Below the pieces are notes generated by a model, which was not told the origin of the DNA, did not search any database, and saw only the letters and a list, made by a program, of their open reading frames with translations. A program made the translations under genes and the position numbers. Positions 1-35,439 of a stretch of DNA of 64,000 nucleotides are shown piece after piece. The stretch is from Tubiluchus corallicola (lineage: Eukaryota; Priapulida; Priapulimorpha; Priapulimorphida; Tubiluchidae), in assembly GCA_030141605.1 (NCBI GenBank), contig JAQGDQ010000099.1, positions 327,194-391,193 of the forward strand. Reading direction: 5' to 3'. Within the stretch, counting starts at the first letter, position 1, and every line of letters starts with the position of its first letter.

Positions 1-1999
1 TTTATTAGTACAAACACACAGGGCTTTTGTGTGCAAATGTTGTGGACCCCCATAAAGTACCAACTACTCAAGTGTGATGTTTAATGGAATTGCATTTGTG
101 ATTTACTTAGAAATTCACAGTCGTTATTAAGCGATTCCCACTGGGTTGATTTATTGATTACTTGTGCCTGGACAGACTGTAGCGATGGTAATTAAATTGC
201 ATTAAATTATGTTTGAACAATTTTGTGGTGTCTATGTCATTAATATGCTTTAACAATAATAAATGGTTAGTCAAAGACTTTGTAGACGTGGCGTCAGAAA
301 ATTTCGATTCGTGATACTACTACAGCATGTGTTGTTGTTGATGTTGGTGTTGCTGCTGCTGCTGTAGTCATTGTTGTTGTTGTTATTATGATATTGTCAT
401 GTATGATTGATAAGAAGCATTTAAATCGCGTAACTTCAAAAATGACAGTGGCAGTTGTTTTAGGAAGCTGATGACTTTACAGACCCACTACTGTTATACA
501 CAGTACAGCTATACAGACCAGGATGTTTATTGACTTTCTTGGCTGTTTTTAAAGTGACAGAAAGCCATCTGTGAATCGTAAAAAACTTTGTGGCGTGGTA
601 ATGTTTTTATTTCAACTTGAACCAACTGCGTTACACCAACCTACTACTCTTTTTTAACCGCATTCGCGCTGCATTCGTCAGTTTCTATTAATGTCAGCCA
701 TAGCGTTATGGAAGCAACTACAGGCCTGGATGCGCAAATTATGAAAGTGCGCCAACGCAATTTATACCAGCAGTCGGCGTAGTAAAAATAAACAGTTGGG
801 GCAGTTAATTCGCCTTAATAATGTGAAACGCATAAACAAAACTTCTAGACTTCTTCAATTGTTGTTTTTCTTTTACTTTTTGCTAATAATTAGAAGCTAG
901 GGTGGGTCATTTTAGGAGGGTGGGTGTAGTCACTGAACGTGATTATTAGACAAACATTGTTTTATACAACAGTAATTGTGGGGTAGCGTGCAACATGTGT
1001 GAGATTATATGATTAAAGACAAAGAGAACCATTGTTGTGTCTAGTCTAGTCACTAGTCAGTTACAGTATACATGCAGTATTGCAGTGTGTACAAGTGTTA
1101 TTGTTATGACTCACAAGTCTTAATATAGTTCTCCTAGTTGCGCCAAGTCATGTTAAATCTGTACCTCTGGCTCACACTTGATGAAAACCAAACCAGGTCT
1201 GTATGTGTGAAAAACTGATAGTGGTGATAAGATATTTTTCTGAGACGATTATCTCTTTTGGAACCACCCGTTCTTACTCATTTCCCTGCCTGTTTTTGAA
1301 ACCACCCACTCTTACTCATTTCCCTGACTCCTGCAGTCCCATTTCTATCTTATTGGTTAATGTTGTCTGTCAGTCTGTGTGTGCTTGACACTTCAGTGAG
1401 CTGTTCTTATACAGCTGTTCAGTGTTCACATATCATAGTGATTTCTCTCACCGACACCATGGTGAAGGGATGCATAAGTCATCCAGTGGGAAGTTTCCTG
1501 TGAATTAGAAATTACTTTTGCGACATGCTAGCTTATTTTTACATACTAGTGAAACCTTGGAGTTGTGTGTTTGGAGTTGGGGTTGTGCATTGTGTATTAG
1601 CTGTTATGGGTTATACTTCATAAAACCATTGTCTTAGGGAACTGGACATATTAAAAATGTGTAGGTCTTGGTAACATAACTTTGTTTTTCGTCAGCTCAC
1701 ATAATTTCACTACATTGTGTTGTCAGGAGACGTCCGATGCTTCAAGTTTTAATAAATCTGAATAGGCTAAGTTTTGAACATTCTTAAACTTTTTCATTCT
1801 TTTATTTCATTGAAGAAGACGAAGGTTTGAGTCTTAGAATGAATTGCTGTTTGTTATTCCTGAAGTGCCATCTCTTAAAAGGATGTTGACTTAATACAAA
1901 TTTCATTTGGAAAAATGGTGTTTTGTATCGTGACACGTGAGAGAAAACATTTTTAATGCATCAGAAATGATAATTTACATAAAATAGCATTTGCTTCAG
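1..1999. other. PKN intron or upstream sequence, no exon recognised
   Basis: The stretch is AT-rich with a degenerate GTT/GCT triplet run near 330-390. I looked for an HR1a-coding exon and saw none, so the exon preceding 2000 must lie outside the window. A short reading frame at 1459 starts in a good Kozak context but stops after 14 codons. Confidence 0.6.
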
Positions 2000-23709
<21,710 letters not shown>

Positions 23710-25181
23710 AAACATGATATAGTCTTAAATCTATTTTTCTTTTGTATAAACTTAAGATAAAGTTTTGATATGTAAATTTAAGTGAAATAGATGGGCAACA
23801 ATGCACATAGCAAATGCACACTATGGTAATAGCTGACAGATTGTTGAGCGTCTATTTTGATGTTTTACCATTTATTAATAAAATTTTCTTATTTTTGAAT
23901 AAATTATAAAAATTTTCCTGTCCAGCAAAACTGCGTGCTAAAAAGATCATACTAGACAACTAGGCCTTTTAATTGAGAGACGTCTATATTTTCTACATGG
24001 TGTGTTAACAGTGCCTGACTTTCTAAGATGACTAGATTGTTTTGTGATTATCACGCAAACTAACGGTTAAATATTACAGGAATAAACCTTTTCACAATTT
24101 TGTTGTGTGTATGCGCAGTTGCTGTAGGTCAAAGGTTAAGTGAACCCAACTACAACTGTCACGTGACGTGTGTAAAGCAAAGCCGTCTGGCGCATCAGTC
24201 CAGTGACTTCAGTTGTTTTATCGGGACTTTGCTTAATTATGCATTACTGTATGCGTAGGATGATTTACTACCAGGATCGTGCTTGGGAACAAGAAAAAAA
24301 TGAACTATTTAAGGTTCTAATTAGCTATTAAAACTGTTACCATTACAATAGCATGGGCTACGAGGCGTTGTCAAGTGTACACAAATGCACTATCTGTTAC
24401 ACTTAACATTTGACCTTTTCAAGATCGTCGTCAATTGCTGGAACTGTAAAAAGGCTTACTGATTTTTGCTGCATTATGCTTTTTTGTGTATTACAGTCTA
24501 AGATGAAACTATAGATGTGTTTGGTGTGCTGCATTGCATGTGGCCCCATCTACTAAAAAAATGTTGTCCTTACTGTGAAAACTGTTTAGGGTTCACTGTT
24601 CCTAAAAAAGCATATTTTTACCAATTTAAAAACAGTTTTTCTGTGCGAAATAAGAAAATTTGTAAATGTTCCGTGCATATTGTACAAAACCAGGATTTGT
24701 ATTCTACGAGGATGCGTGCCTTATACTTAGTGTTGTTATTATTGTTGTAAATATTTATATTAAATAGTTATGTCAGTTTAATTTTGGTGCCAGCCAATTG
24801 GTGAAAATATGATTGTTTACATATTTGGTTCGACATTTTGGACAGAAATTTTGGTCTGCACGTTATGCATCAGTTTCTTGCTACTTTGCATGTATAAAAT
24901 AAACTGTTACGAGTCTGCTGGATATTTTTTGTGTATATTATGATGTCTATATTATATATTCTAGGTAATTATTTTAGCATACAATAGAGTTAAATGAATT
25001 TATTAGTCATATAATTATTATACTGCACTGCTATTTTGCATATCAGTAACAAATGTAAGGTATTTTTGTGTATTATTCATAATTGTTATGGCTTTGCTTG
25101 ATAAAACAGTTATGTCAATTAGCATGCTATGTCAGACAACCCAAAGTGCTGCAGTATTGAACGTAGAGTATGTTTAATAAA
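23710..25181 (+). other. PKN: PKN 3' UTR and polyadenylation signals
   Basis: AATAAA hexamers lie at 23877-23882, 23898-23903, 24898-24903 and 25176-25181. The first pair would give a UTR of about 200 bases. The later ones would extend it through a MITE at 24085-24456. Which are used cannot be told from the sequence. Confidence 0.55.
24085..24456 (-). mobile_element. MITE family 1, copy C (reverse orientation)
   Basis: TA|AACCTTTTCACAATTTTG on the left and AACTGTAAAAAGGCT|TA on the right. The interior is the reverse complement of copies A and B (GCTGTAGGTCAAAGGTTAAG near the left). TA target duplication is intact. It lies in the possible distal PKN 3' UTR. Confidence 0.88.
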
Positions 25182-25739
25182 CACGTAATTAAAAAACGTT
25201 TTTTAATTTTTATTTTCATAATACATTTTTGTTAAAAGAAAATGGCAGCATACATGTAGCACTTATACTGGCCTAAAAGTACAATGCAGTAATTTACTGT
25301 ACATTTACAATCACAGTTATAAATCAAATATATGTGCAATGAAAATTTTTGTCATTAAACAGAAAAATTTGAACGGGGAAAGGCTACAGTAAAGAAAGAA
25401 AAAAATAGCTTACATAAAATGATTAAAGTTGCAGTTTGCTAGTCTGGTGTTGAAACCGACGATGTTTGGTGCATTTTACCACGTCATAATCAAGATCATT
25501 CCCGATAGCGACTACCACGCGAACGAATATTTGTATACACCTAATCTAGAATACTGTTTGAACAATTTGTAATTGTAACCATGTAAATTTTGGGCAGGAG
25601 CATAACAAAATAACGACGTAGCTACCAATTTATGACATTTTATAAACCATCTTATGATAAAAAATTATTAATCTGACAGAGTGGTTAATCTGACTTAATA
25701 AGAGCAGATATTTACATTGCTAGACACTGTTGGCCTCGA

Positions 25740-26221
25740 ACGCTCTATGAACCGCCTAAATGACAAAAGTTGAGGTCAGACTGGCTGATGCCAAAGCAAT
25801 CACAAATATCTAAGCTTTAGCAGCCAATCCAACGTACCACAACATTTATATTGGACCGGATCTGACATACAGGCAGCGACAAGCAAACTATGAAAAGAGG
25901 GTTCAGGAGCACAAAGATAATAGCAGACTCGCAATCTCTGCCACAAACAATCCTAAATCTATGGATACTGCTACCCAAATAGCGGTAACTACACCCTGTC
26001 TTACAATCGTACCGTCTACCAGTACCCCTCTAACTACTAATTCCAGAATACAAATTCGTAAGACTTCATCATTGCCATATACCAGTGCTAACTCTTCCAT
26101 AGCTAGTTCCTCCTCACCTAAAACCTCATGTGCAGCTGTGGTCGGTTCAGAGGATGTAACTGCAAATTGCCAGAATCCAAACTTTTACAGACCTGGGCAA
26201 GCACACCCAGTCAACCTATAG
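25740..26221 (+). pseudogene. Decayed LINE ORF1 carboxy end
   Basis: One reading frame runs KVEVRLADAK, an in-frame TAA at 25811, then NIYIGPDLTYRQRQANYEKR, and a Ser/Thr-rich tail ending at 26221. The PDLT-RQR motif is typical of ORF1 tails in CR1/L2-type non-LTR retrotransposons. Identification rests on this motif and on the endonuclease start just downstream. Confidence 0.6.
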
Positions 26222-26279
26222 TTTTTGTAAATAAAGTTGTAAACAAGAGCCTTGATCACTATCACTCTACTGCACCTTC

Positions 26280-26470
26280 TCAGCCTAACTCCAGTATTAT
26301 TTTTTTTCCTTTGCAATGCCTGGAGTCTTGCTAACAAAATACAGGATTTAGAAAGTTATATTTACTCACCGGATCCCGACGTCATATGTATAACTGAAAC
26401 TTGGGGACGATGCAACATAAATAATAGCATTTTCAAATTTCGTTATAAAGCATCTGTGCAACGACCCTAG
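26280..26470 (+). pseudogene. LINE ORF2 endonuclease start, truncated
   Basis: CNAWSLANKIQDLESYI is followed by PDVICITETWG, the first two conserved blocks of the apurinic-type endonuclease of CR1/L2/Jockey LINEs (N-x-x-S-x-x-N-K and ITETW). The match is lost after about 26470. No reverse transcriptase follows. Confidence 0.82.
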
Positions 26471-27386
26471 CCAGTAGCCCTACATCGAGACGTGTTTCCA
26501 TTAAATGAAGCGACGCGACAAAAATAGGACTCTCTGGACTTTCAAGGTGTGTTCGTTCGGTCTGAAAGGTTCAACCTAGGTCTATACTCCCAAACCCCGA
26601 GATGTTATGACGATTTGACGTATAGTGGACCCCCAACTGTGTGTATTAAGATTGGTACTACCCGAGATATTACCCAGCACGCTACAAATAATTAAGTCTG
26701 CCATTAATACCACTAATTGAGGGAGTACGGTGCGTTGTGTCTGTCGATGGAAATAATCGCCCACATTCTCTCCGTTTCTGTGATGTATAAAGCTACTGAC
26801 GCAGGCAAACACTTGTTCATTCACTTATATTGACTATTGATTATTAAATTAAGTATTATTTAGTATGTGATTCATCCTAATATATCCATTTCTGGTAAAC
26901 CAGGTTTCGTTATTATAGGTGCAATTATGATTGAATATGTTAAATAATCGTCCTGCCACACGTTCCAATCCCGACTCGAAGTAAGATTTCTATTCACGTA
27001 CTAGTATTACTAAACTGTTAAACATTTAGACTTGCCGCTTTTCCCGTGATCTTATTTCAACAGTTGGTCCTGATAAAGTATTTCTGTAGCCTCAACATGC
27101 AACACAGACGCAATAAAACCGAAACACTAAACAACTGAGTTAAAATATAAAAGCTCCCGACTAAATAACTTTAACGACGAAATAGTGTTTACATTGACAG
27201 AATTTCAAAGAGTGACATGATTTGAACTGATATAACTTACACGAATAGAACAGATTGTGAAACAGATTATTTTAACAACCTGGGCGCTTAAAAAGTGATT
27301 GTTTTGACATAGTAAGTTGATTTTACTAAAGTTAAACATTTTAAGCCAAAGATGAGGTGAACTAGGTCACCTGACACAATTTCATA
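26471..27386. other. Intergenic, nothing recognised
   Basis: No coherent reading frame, RNA or inverted termini seen. It may include further decayed LINE sequence. Confidence 0.5.
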
Positions 27387-27544
27387 ATGTTAACAAGTGC
27401 AAGGAAGTACAAGGACGGTCACTTACCGAACCATTCTCTCTCACCACCACCTATTCCTGTCTCTACTCTAATTGTCTACCAAGCAAAAACACAGAGAGCT
27501 TCCACAATAAATATTCCCAGTAATGTTGTTTTCACCCAACTTGC

Positions 27545-27772
<228 letters not shown>

Positions 27773-28399
27773 TTTCCCGCACCTGCATGACGTATATGTA
27801 TATCCTCAGCCCCACCTCTATGCCAAACACGACGCTCACATGACCACCACCAACAAGCCAAACTTGGCAAAATAAAGGTAGGGTGGTCCCGCAGTCTGAC
27901 CACACCCAGGTCATTACACAGCCCCCCTCTTGTTAACCAACCTCCTGGTTGTCAGAGGGATCCAGGAAGGAGCATCCCTTGCATTTTTCTCAAGTTTTAA
28001 TCCACTGAGTACAGGTAAGTGACCCGCTAGATAAAATGACAAAATTTTCCCCATAAACATTATATTACATCATAAACTTCATACATCATAAACATCATAT
28101 TCCCCATAAACTTACATCAGAGGTGACTGTTTAAATTAGTATTCTTGTAAAATATGCATTCTGTCTGTTTAGAGACATTGGTAGTTGCCTTCTAGAGTCC
28201 TCACCCTGGAATGACTGTGTGATGCTAGGAATGGCAGAGCCAATGACCCACTGTAGTCCTCCTGAAAATTCATGCAAACATGCAACTCATGCAACAAGCC
28301 AAGTAATTTGAATTTCGTGGCATCTGTACTCTCATCCCAGCTGCAACAGTCAAGCCATCGACAAACAATTCCCTTCAGCAGCTATAACAAAAGAAAAAA

Positions 28400-28705
28400 C
28401 TTCAGAGCTGGGATTACAGCATTTTGGACTCCATCGACTCTCTTCTCGTAGATGACTGATCAAGATGTTCAAGATTCTCGTGAGCACACCGATATCAACC
28501 ATGAAACTTTCTTCACTTGCACCAGAGGTCACTCTCTCAGACTTTACAAACACGGAGCTAATAGTCTAACACCGAGCGATACAAGCACAGCTTTTCTAAT
28601 GCCAAAACTGATCAAGGGAATTCCCTACAAGTCATGGGACTACAAAATATCGACGGTTTCAAAAATGCACTAGACAAATATTTGTGCACTAAACGTCTCC
28701 TATGT
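28400..28705 (+). pseudogene. LINE ORF2 carboxy end, frameshifted
   Basis: Pieces in different frames read LGLHRLSSRR, INHETFFTCTRGHSLRLYK and IDGFKNALDKYLCTKR then stop. These are the LGL-SLE-RR, TRGHS-KL-K and FK-LDKY signatures at the end of CR1/L2-like ORF2. The copy is interrupted by stops and frameshifts. It could belong to the same insertion as 25740-26470. Confidence 0.8.
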
Positions 28706-28709
28706 TAAT

Positions 28710-29605
28710 ATCTTTGAGGTATGACTGGAGACAGAGCATGTTTTTTTGTAAATATCTATCCACGAAGAGCACATTGAATTGGCTGTTATTTATGTGAAGA
28801 TAACTGTTCTGTTGCACGACAAACATCACAACGTGCTCACCGTTATGGTAATCACTTATGTAAAGCAAAAGCTGTACAATTATCATTAGATCTGTCACTG
28901 CTTATAGCTTTACCATGGGTCTCACGATTTTAACTCATTTCTTATGGCCTCATGGTACACCTTTGCTTTCTCAAGAAAAATGCAAAGATCACGCTCAGTA
29001 AATTTTGTTACTACTGAATAATACTAAAAAATACAAAAGTTTTCTGTGAACCAGAATGGAATGCCGCCACATTCAAGCAACCTCTTAAAAAAGTTAATTT
29101 TATTTTGAAAAGAATGGTGATCAAATACTAAATTTGACAAACATGACATTATACTGCTGTTCTGAATTTCATGTTTCTACAAATTCGTTTCATATTGAAC
29201 TACACCAATTTAACTTTGAAAAAAAAACTTTAGTGTTGTTATGATCATAAACCTAGTTTTATATAAATTTTGTGATTTATAATCTCTATTATTTTAGACA
29301 TCTCCAAGTTTTCTTAAACTTTTTTGGAAAACTACCAAATGTATTCCAAATGGCTATTTCGTTTTATCCTACTGATAAACCAGCTCCAGTGTGGATATTT
29401 TAACAGCTAGTGGCATCCTTATTTTTATTATAGTACACTCTTTGACATGGGGTAGTAATGCATAATACAATGAAATTAACACTGCTGTGCTTGTGATCAT
29501 CGAATTCCATTACTTATTATTTCGCATACTTGCACCATTTGGAAAAATTAAAAGTCGAAGGACACTTACACACGCACACACACACGCACTCACTCACACA
29601 CACAC

Positions 29606-29642
<37 letters not shown>

Positions 29643-30340
29643 CATTATATTATAGTATACATGTAGCTGCTTCTAATTACTACTGTTACCTTAATATAAA
29701 TATCATTATAATTTACTGTTATTCAAATATATATATATATATATATATGTAGAGGTAATTACGACTACACAAACTGACTAATTAATTATAATTGTCAAAA
29801 TTTTCAAACACGTTCGATGTTTTGATAATTTGTTATTAGGTTAAATTGCAGTAAGTTTAGGTATTAATATACAGCAATAATAATACTGTATTAGTATACA
29901 GCATAAATGTCCTCGTGAAGTCGATTATTAATTTATTATTAACTACAAAGTTTGAATAATTTCCCTAGATGTCTTACTTTAATGATCCTAGTAGGTATAA
30001 TGTAGGATTACCATTGCAATAACAGCTGCTCCTTACTATCGCACCACTAAATAAGTACTTTTATCTTCTTTTTATTATCAGTTATCTATCGCCCAAAATG
30101 TACATATTAGAGGCACGTAGGCTAATATTAAATTTTATAATAGGTCTAATTGTAATTGCGACAAAAATAATTATAACAGATATAATAAAATTAATCATAA
30201 AAATAATAACGAAAAATATTAATAATTTTACATGAACACTTTTACTTTGTATTAAGTGACCAAAAAAGTCTAAAGTAATATAGCAATTACTAGACAATGA
30301 TTACAATAATTTTTTAAATGATTTTTCATGAGAGTTTATC
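28710..30340. other. Intergenic AT-rich sequence with TA and CA microsatellites
   Basis: Short CA/(TA)n runs lie near 29573-29640 and 29728-29748. No gene is supported. Confidence 0.6.
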
Positions 30341-30342
30341 AC

Positions 30343-30355
30343 GGGGGGGGGGGGG
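30343..30355. repeat. Poly-G run, 13 bases
   Basis: A pure G homopolymer, unusual in this AT-rich context; it may mark an unstable or error-prone position. Confidence 0.9.
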
Positions 30356-30359
30356 AGTT

Positions 30360-31790
30360 TTTGATTTATATAGCTCTTAACAGTCGGGCAAGGATTCGAA
30401 ATCATTTTGGGCGTCTAAAGACTTCCCATGCTGCTCCTCAGCTGCGCCATTATTTTTGGGAATCTTGTTGCTCAGGGAGTTTCTGTTGAAACCGACTCGT
30501 GTGTAATAAATTATCTTTTGCGGATTTCACATTGGATTTCACGTTTTTGATGGTAAGCATGTTAGCTTACGTAGGTTTTATTTAAAATATTTTATAATTT
30601 GAAAATGTTACTGTAAACGTAACAGATAATGACAGGGCCTGAGTCTTGAGCAATATACTACTGAAAAGTTTAACGACACACTAGAACCTCGGGGTGCCCA
30701 TGGTTAATATAAATGCTGAGAAAAACAACTCGCTAGTTTGTGATGGTATTAGAGGTCATGACTAAAGGTGAAACAGCGGCGTCAAACATAATGTGGGTGC
30801 AGGTTAAAAACATTGCCAGATTTACAGACAGGTTAAGTAGGGTGGTACCCTCATGATAGAGACAGCTGAGGAATCTAGTGCACTGAAGTGATCTTTAAAA
30901 GTGATATCTGGTGGAAGTTTGTTCTACAAGCGTGTTGCTCTGGGGCAGAAGGAGTATAACTGTAAGTATATAAACAAATAAGTAAGCCTGAGAGCCTAAG
31001 TCCAAAGTCTTCTCTAACTTTAATTATAGGTTGGTGCTGGGGTTTTAATCCTTTGATGTCATAGTGTGCAGCACAAAAACTTGATTGTTATGAAATTTGG
31101 AAAATTGCACCGAACTTTCTAAATCTTGCCTCACTAAGAGACAACATTACATGGTTATTCCTTATACTATATAGGCGTATAACACTTTGTGGCAGAAAAG
31201 TGTATTTGATTTAGGTGGAATTTTTTATTTAATGGTTCGGTAGGATGTTGTAAGTGGGAGAGCGGTGCTGGTTGAAAACTTGCTGTTACAGTCAGTATCA
31301 GAAGTGGTTAGTAATTGTTTCTGTCTGTGGTTCCAGCTTTGCTATGAAAAGAAATGCTATGTATTAAGATAAGATATATGACTAGACTTTATTTTGCATG
31401 CAACACGACAAACAAATATACAAAGACAAATCATTCATTCACGATTCAAATCATTCATAATCATAAATCAGAAGCATTAAGCCATGGCATTAGTAAAAAC
31501 TTCAGAATATTTACTCCAAACTACATCAGATTGCAAAAAGTTAAAGTACTAGTCGACTACATTTATATCTAGAATGCAAAAAGTACTAACTCAACAAATA
31601 TCAATGCTAACATAGCTAGGATCATAGTCTGCTAGTGTGCCAATAGGCGACTCAAACTGGTTAGAAACAAGTTAGTGCAACTGCAACCAAAATAAATCAA
31701 TACACAAATGACGACAATGCGTAATGAGACACTAATGAAAACTGACAGCAGTATATCAACAGAGCCTGAGCACGACAATAAGAATACTTC
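30360..31790. other. Intergenic, no gene recognised
   Basis: The sequence holds short frames only. At 31365-31400 AAGATAAGATATATGAC followed by TAGACTTTATTTTGC resembles the junction beside the GATAA satellite at 14290, hinting at a minus-strand retroelement 3' end. Confidence 0.45.
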
Positions 31791-31796
31791 TGTTTC

Positions 31797-32412
31797 CGTC
31801 TAATCGCCAAGGTAATATTTTTTCATTGCACACCCGGCTGAAAATTTTATAATTTTTTTTGTACATTCATATACTTACTTAATGCAGTCAGCATATTTTT
31901 TAAATTTAAAATGTAAAACGGAATAGTTATTATAACATCATCCTTTCAGGGAACGCAGAATGCAGCCATGTTTTTCATCACTAACTCTCAGCCAAAATTG
32001 CCATTTTGTATGATGCTCATTATATTGGAGGCTAAAAAGTATTGATTTTTCTGCGGAATCTATATATTAATGGCCGAGTTGTGTTGCCACTTATACCTTT
32101 ATACCATAATTATCAGAACATGTACGTTCATTGATGCACAATAATCGATAATTATACGATAATTTAGTAATGCGAACCTAAAAAACAAAGCATGAAAAAA
32201 TGAGCACTGAAAAAATTTAAAACATTACTGCTGAGCAGTGGAAAATAAACAAACTTTGATTTTAACTGATTTTAAATATTACACGATTCAGCTTTAAACA
32301 TTCACAAAGTTTTAACGAAGATTTCCAGAAAAAAATATTTTTCTTCCCTCGCTACTGACAACTTTTGAGCTCATGAGGTAAGACAGAAACAAATTATTTT
32401 TTGTGGCCGGCC
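31797..32412 (-). mobile_element. Interspersed repeat family 3, copy 2
   Basis: This is the reverse complement of 20247-20856 along its whole length, with scattered small differences. Its right end is GGCCGGCCTGATT. Confidence 0.8.
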
Positions 32413-35255
32413 TGATTCCAATTCAGTCAACTGATTAAGAACTAGAAGACAACAACAATAATTAAATTCGCAAGGAAGCACCCACTCTGCTTATGCGTGG
32501 CGCGGCCGACTCAACCCCCTGCAGGGAAGTGTTTAAAAGACTGGGAAGTTTTTAGACTCTCTGCATATTGCGACGTCCTTATTTAGCAACACTGCTTTAC
32601 GTTATACATCAAAACTCAAAACTCAAATGTTTTGTCCTCAAGACTTAGGACAAAACATACCATGCTAACTTAACTTAGGAATGCACATATGAATAATAAG
32701 CAGTAGGAACTATAAATATACTGTTTTTATAATTGCCAATATTCAAATACTAAATTATTAAAACTTACATATTATATCCTTGCAATACATTCCCATATTT
32801 ATCGCCTAATACACACTTGCTTGGGAACCACACATTCATAATTAGCAAGTAGAATATTGTGTGCAATGCCCCTAAGCATTTGTAGACTAAACAACTGTTA
32901 CAAGAACCAGCTTTCAGGCTAAAAATTCTTTAAATTTGGGTGGTCAGTATTGAAGTTAATATGGTGGAGTAAAATGTAATGCTGTTTTCTTTCTTAAAGT
33001 GCTCTTGCTGTAATTAACATCGTTATGAGTTTTATTATTTCATTTTTAATAGGAGCTGAAAACGTCGCATATAAGAGAAAAGTGGATGTCTTTATAGCAC
33101 ACATATAAACTGTTGACAACTTGGCTACAGCAGGTAAAGATATTTTTCTTATTTACGAATAAACATACGAATGTGTGCCTTGCTTCACTTACTTGTAATT
33201 AGTGAGTTTGTTCTTGTCAAAGGCATTTGTTCTTCATTCTGCTTGTGTCATTGTTTTTGGCTACCCCGGAAAAATTTTAATGAAATATATGGAAGTACAC
33301 TTTTGCGTTATTATGTCTACTCTCGCATTCTTGATATTTTCACTTATCCACATCCACATCTATGTTTATCGACAAAATGTTCATGCAGATGCTTCAGTCA
33401 ACACAATAGGAGCTGTTTATCATAATGGAAAATTTTCTCAGAAAAACTGAAAAAGAGTTCACGGTGACTCTGACACTGATGAAACTGGGCATTGTAATGG
33501 TGTCCGCTTATTTAAACATTCATTGCTATCTGTAAAAGAACAAAGGTCTCTTTAATTATCCCATCAAAATCAAAATCGTTTTGGTCAGCATCTTCAGGTG
33601 ACAATATATCTACTAGCTTGAAATTAGATAAAGCAATATGCTGGACAATGTTGTATAACAACACATCTCTTTCATTAGAATAAAGCACACATTCAGACAA
33701 AAAAATGTTCTGTAGAATCCAATAAACTGTGCTCAGAGAAAAATGCATTCCTATACAACCTGAATTAGGCCTATACACTTATACTCATCTCAGTTTGCTG
33801 GACAAAAGTTGGGAAACGTCAGTCCGAATTTGTCGGTTGTTCGTATTTACCGATTCTAAGCTATTACAGAAGGCGCTGTGTATTAGACTCACGGCAATGT
33901 AGAATCAATCGCCTAATTGTCTTAAAAATGTCTAGTACGAGCCGCTCCTGACATATAGGCTACACACGTGGCGTTAAATGCTGCTTGATTGCATTGATGT
34001 AATGATGTAAACAAAGTGACGGCCTACCAACTAGTGGTCAGCTCGCGAAACAACAGACTGTGTCCGTATTCCATAGTATGCAGGACTTTTAATAGTCTAG
34101 ATTTTGTCCTATTTTTCTGATATCCATATAAGAGAGGACCGGTAAACCGAGATACGAGTGTAGTTTCACCGGTTATTTTGTACATACGGATGAGTTTACA
34201 TGGCTTTACAAGTTCTCCAAATTTTTGCGTGATTTCAAATAGCGGAAAGTTTCTGTCATATCAAAATGTACCTTTTAAATTTAAAACATAAAAGGTAATT
34301 ATAAGATCATCGTTTTCTCGAGGGCACCACCATGGCATTCACACACATTATCAGCCTTTCGCTAATCAGCTATTACTTACTAAGTGGCGCGTGTGTTGAG
34401 CTGGCGATCTGCATCAACATGAATTTATTGCAAAATAAACAGACAAAGCACGCATGAAATCGGATCGAGAAAATTGATACATTAAAGATGTTTGCCCCAA
34501 TGCTCAACAGTACTGGTTTTTTGTCTATTGAATATTTGTCTATTGTCTATTTTTTGTCTATTGTCTATTAATATTTAATATGTTGGATTCAATAATATAA
34601 TGGGCTTCCTTCTAAAAAATGACTAAGATGTTGCACATTACTCTATTTAAAACGCTGACTGTGGCTGTGATCACTAGCATAATATGTGATGTACAGATTC
34701 AGTTTGATACTTGTAGTATGTAATATTAACTGCAACCGTGTACTAGTATTCTGCCTATGCTTTTATTAATATTTCTTCACACTTTCTTCACTTTTCGCAT
34801 TTCAAATGATTAATGTGTAGATGCCAAGTACTAATAATGTGGAGTTCTGAGCGGTTGCCATGTTGATCTAGGCGTTGTTTGGCACTTAGCGATTGCTTAT
34901 TTTGAAAGTATCACAAGTCTTTTTTTGTTTGTTGTATATGTTATTCAAATAAAAATGTTCTTAATTTGTCAGCTGTTCAAATTTTATAAGCTTTCAAGTG
35001 CAAAGCACAGGGTAGAAAATTTTAGACTTTATACGCTTTGCTCGCTCTTTAGCGATTTCAAGGCTGATCACTCATAGCTTTAGATGTGTTGTGAGTTTTT
35101 TCTAGAGCATAAATGTTGTGGAGTACACACATTCTGAGTTGAAGCAAATATAAATATATTACATTTATTGATGAAATAAACAATCAGTTACCAACGTGAT
35201 AGAAACGGAAGAAATTTAAGAAAGCAGAATTAAATTTAGACATGTCATAATCACA
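32413..35255. other. Intergenic, no gene recognised
   Basis: Apart from the MITE fragment, two overlapping short frames at 33171-33450 have hydrophobic segments but no splice context or known motif. I do not call a gene. Confidence 0.5.
33862..33965. mobile_element. MITE family 2 fragment
   Basis: TA|CAGAAGGCGCTGTGTATTAG followed by ACTCACGG, GAATCAATCGCCTAATTG and GAGCCGCTCCTGACAT parallels the left part of copies at 9928 and 12455. Confidence 0.6.
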
Positions 35256-35259
35256 AGTA

Positions 35260-35336
35260 CCTGTATGGTCTCGTGGTCATGATGCTGGTTATGTAATCCA
35301 AAGGTTCCTGTTGGTTTGAATCCATGCCAAGTTATG
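35260..35336 (+). mobile_element. tRNA-derived SINE head or tRNA pseudogene
   Basis: TGGTCTCGTGGTCATG (A-box-like, 35266) and GGTTTGAATCC (B-box, 35313-35323) are spaced as in a tRNA. The acceptor stem does not pair well, so a functional tRNA is unlikely. Confidence 0.6.
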
Positions 35337-35439
35337 ACTTTCCTCAATTTTTTCTTTTCGGTCAAGTTAAGGTTTAAGAATTCCAGAATTGTGGATTGGT
35401 TTTATCTTTAAACCAATTTTACCAATTTTATACTCCAAA

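Noticed and set aside
1459-1503. ATG in good Kozak context as an alternative PKN first exon
   Set aside because: The frame stops after 14 codons and no donor in phase with exon a is evident.
33171-33450. Two overlapping frames with hydrophobic segments
   Set aside because: Both frames are equally open and AT-driven; no homology, signal or splice support.
35260-35336. Functional tRNA gene
   Set aside because: A and B boxes are present, but acceptor-stem pairing is poor and the sequence fits a SINE head better.
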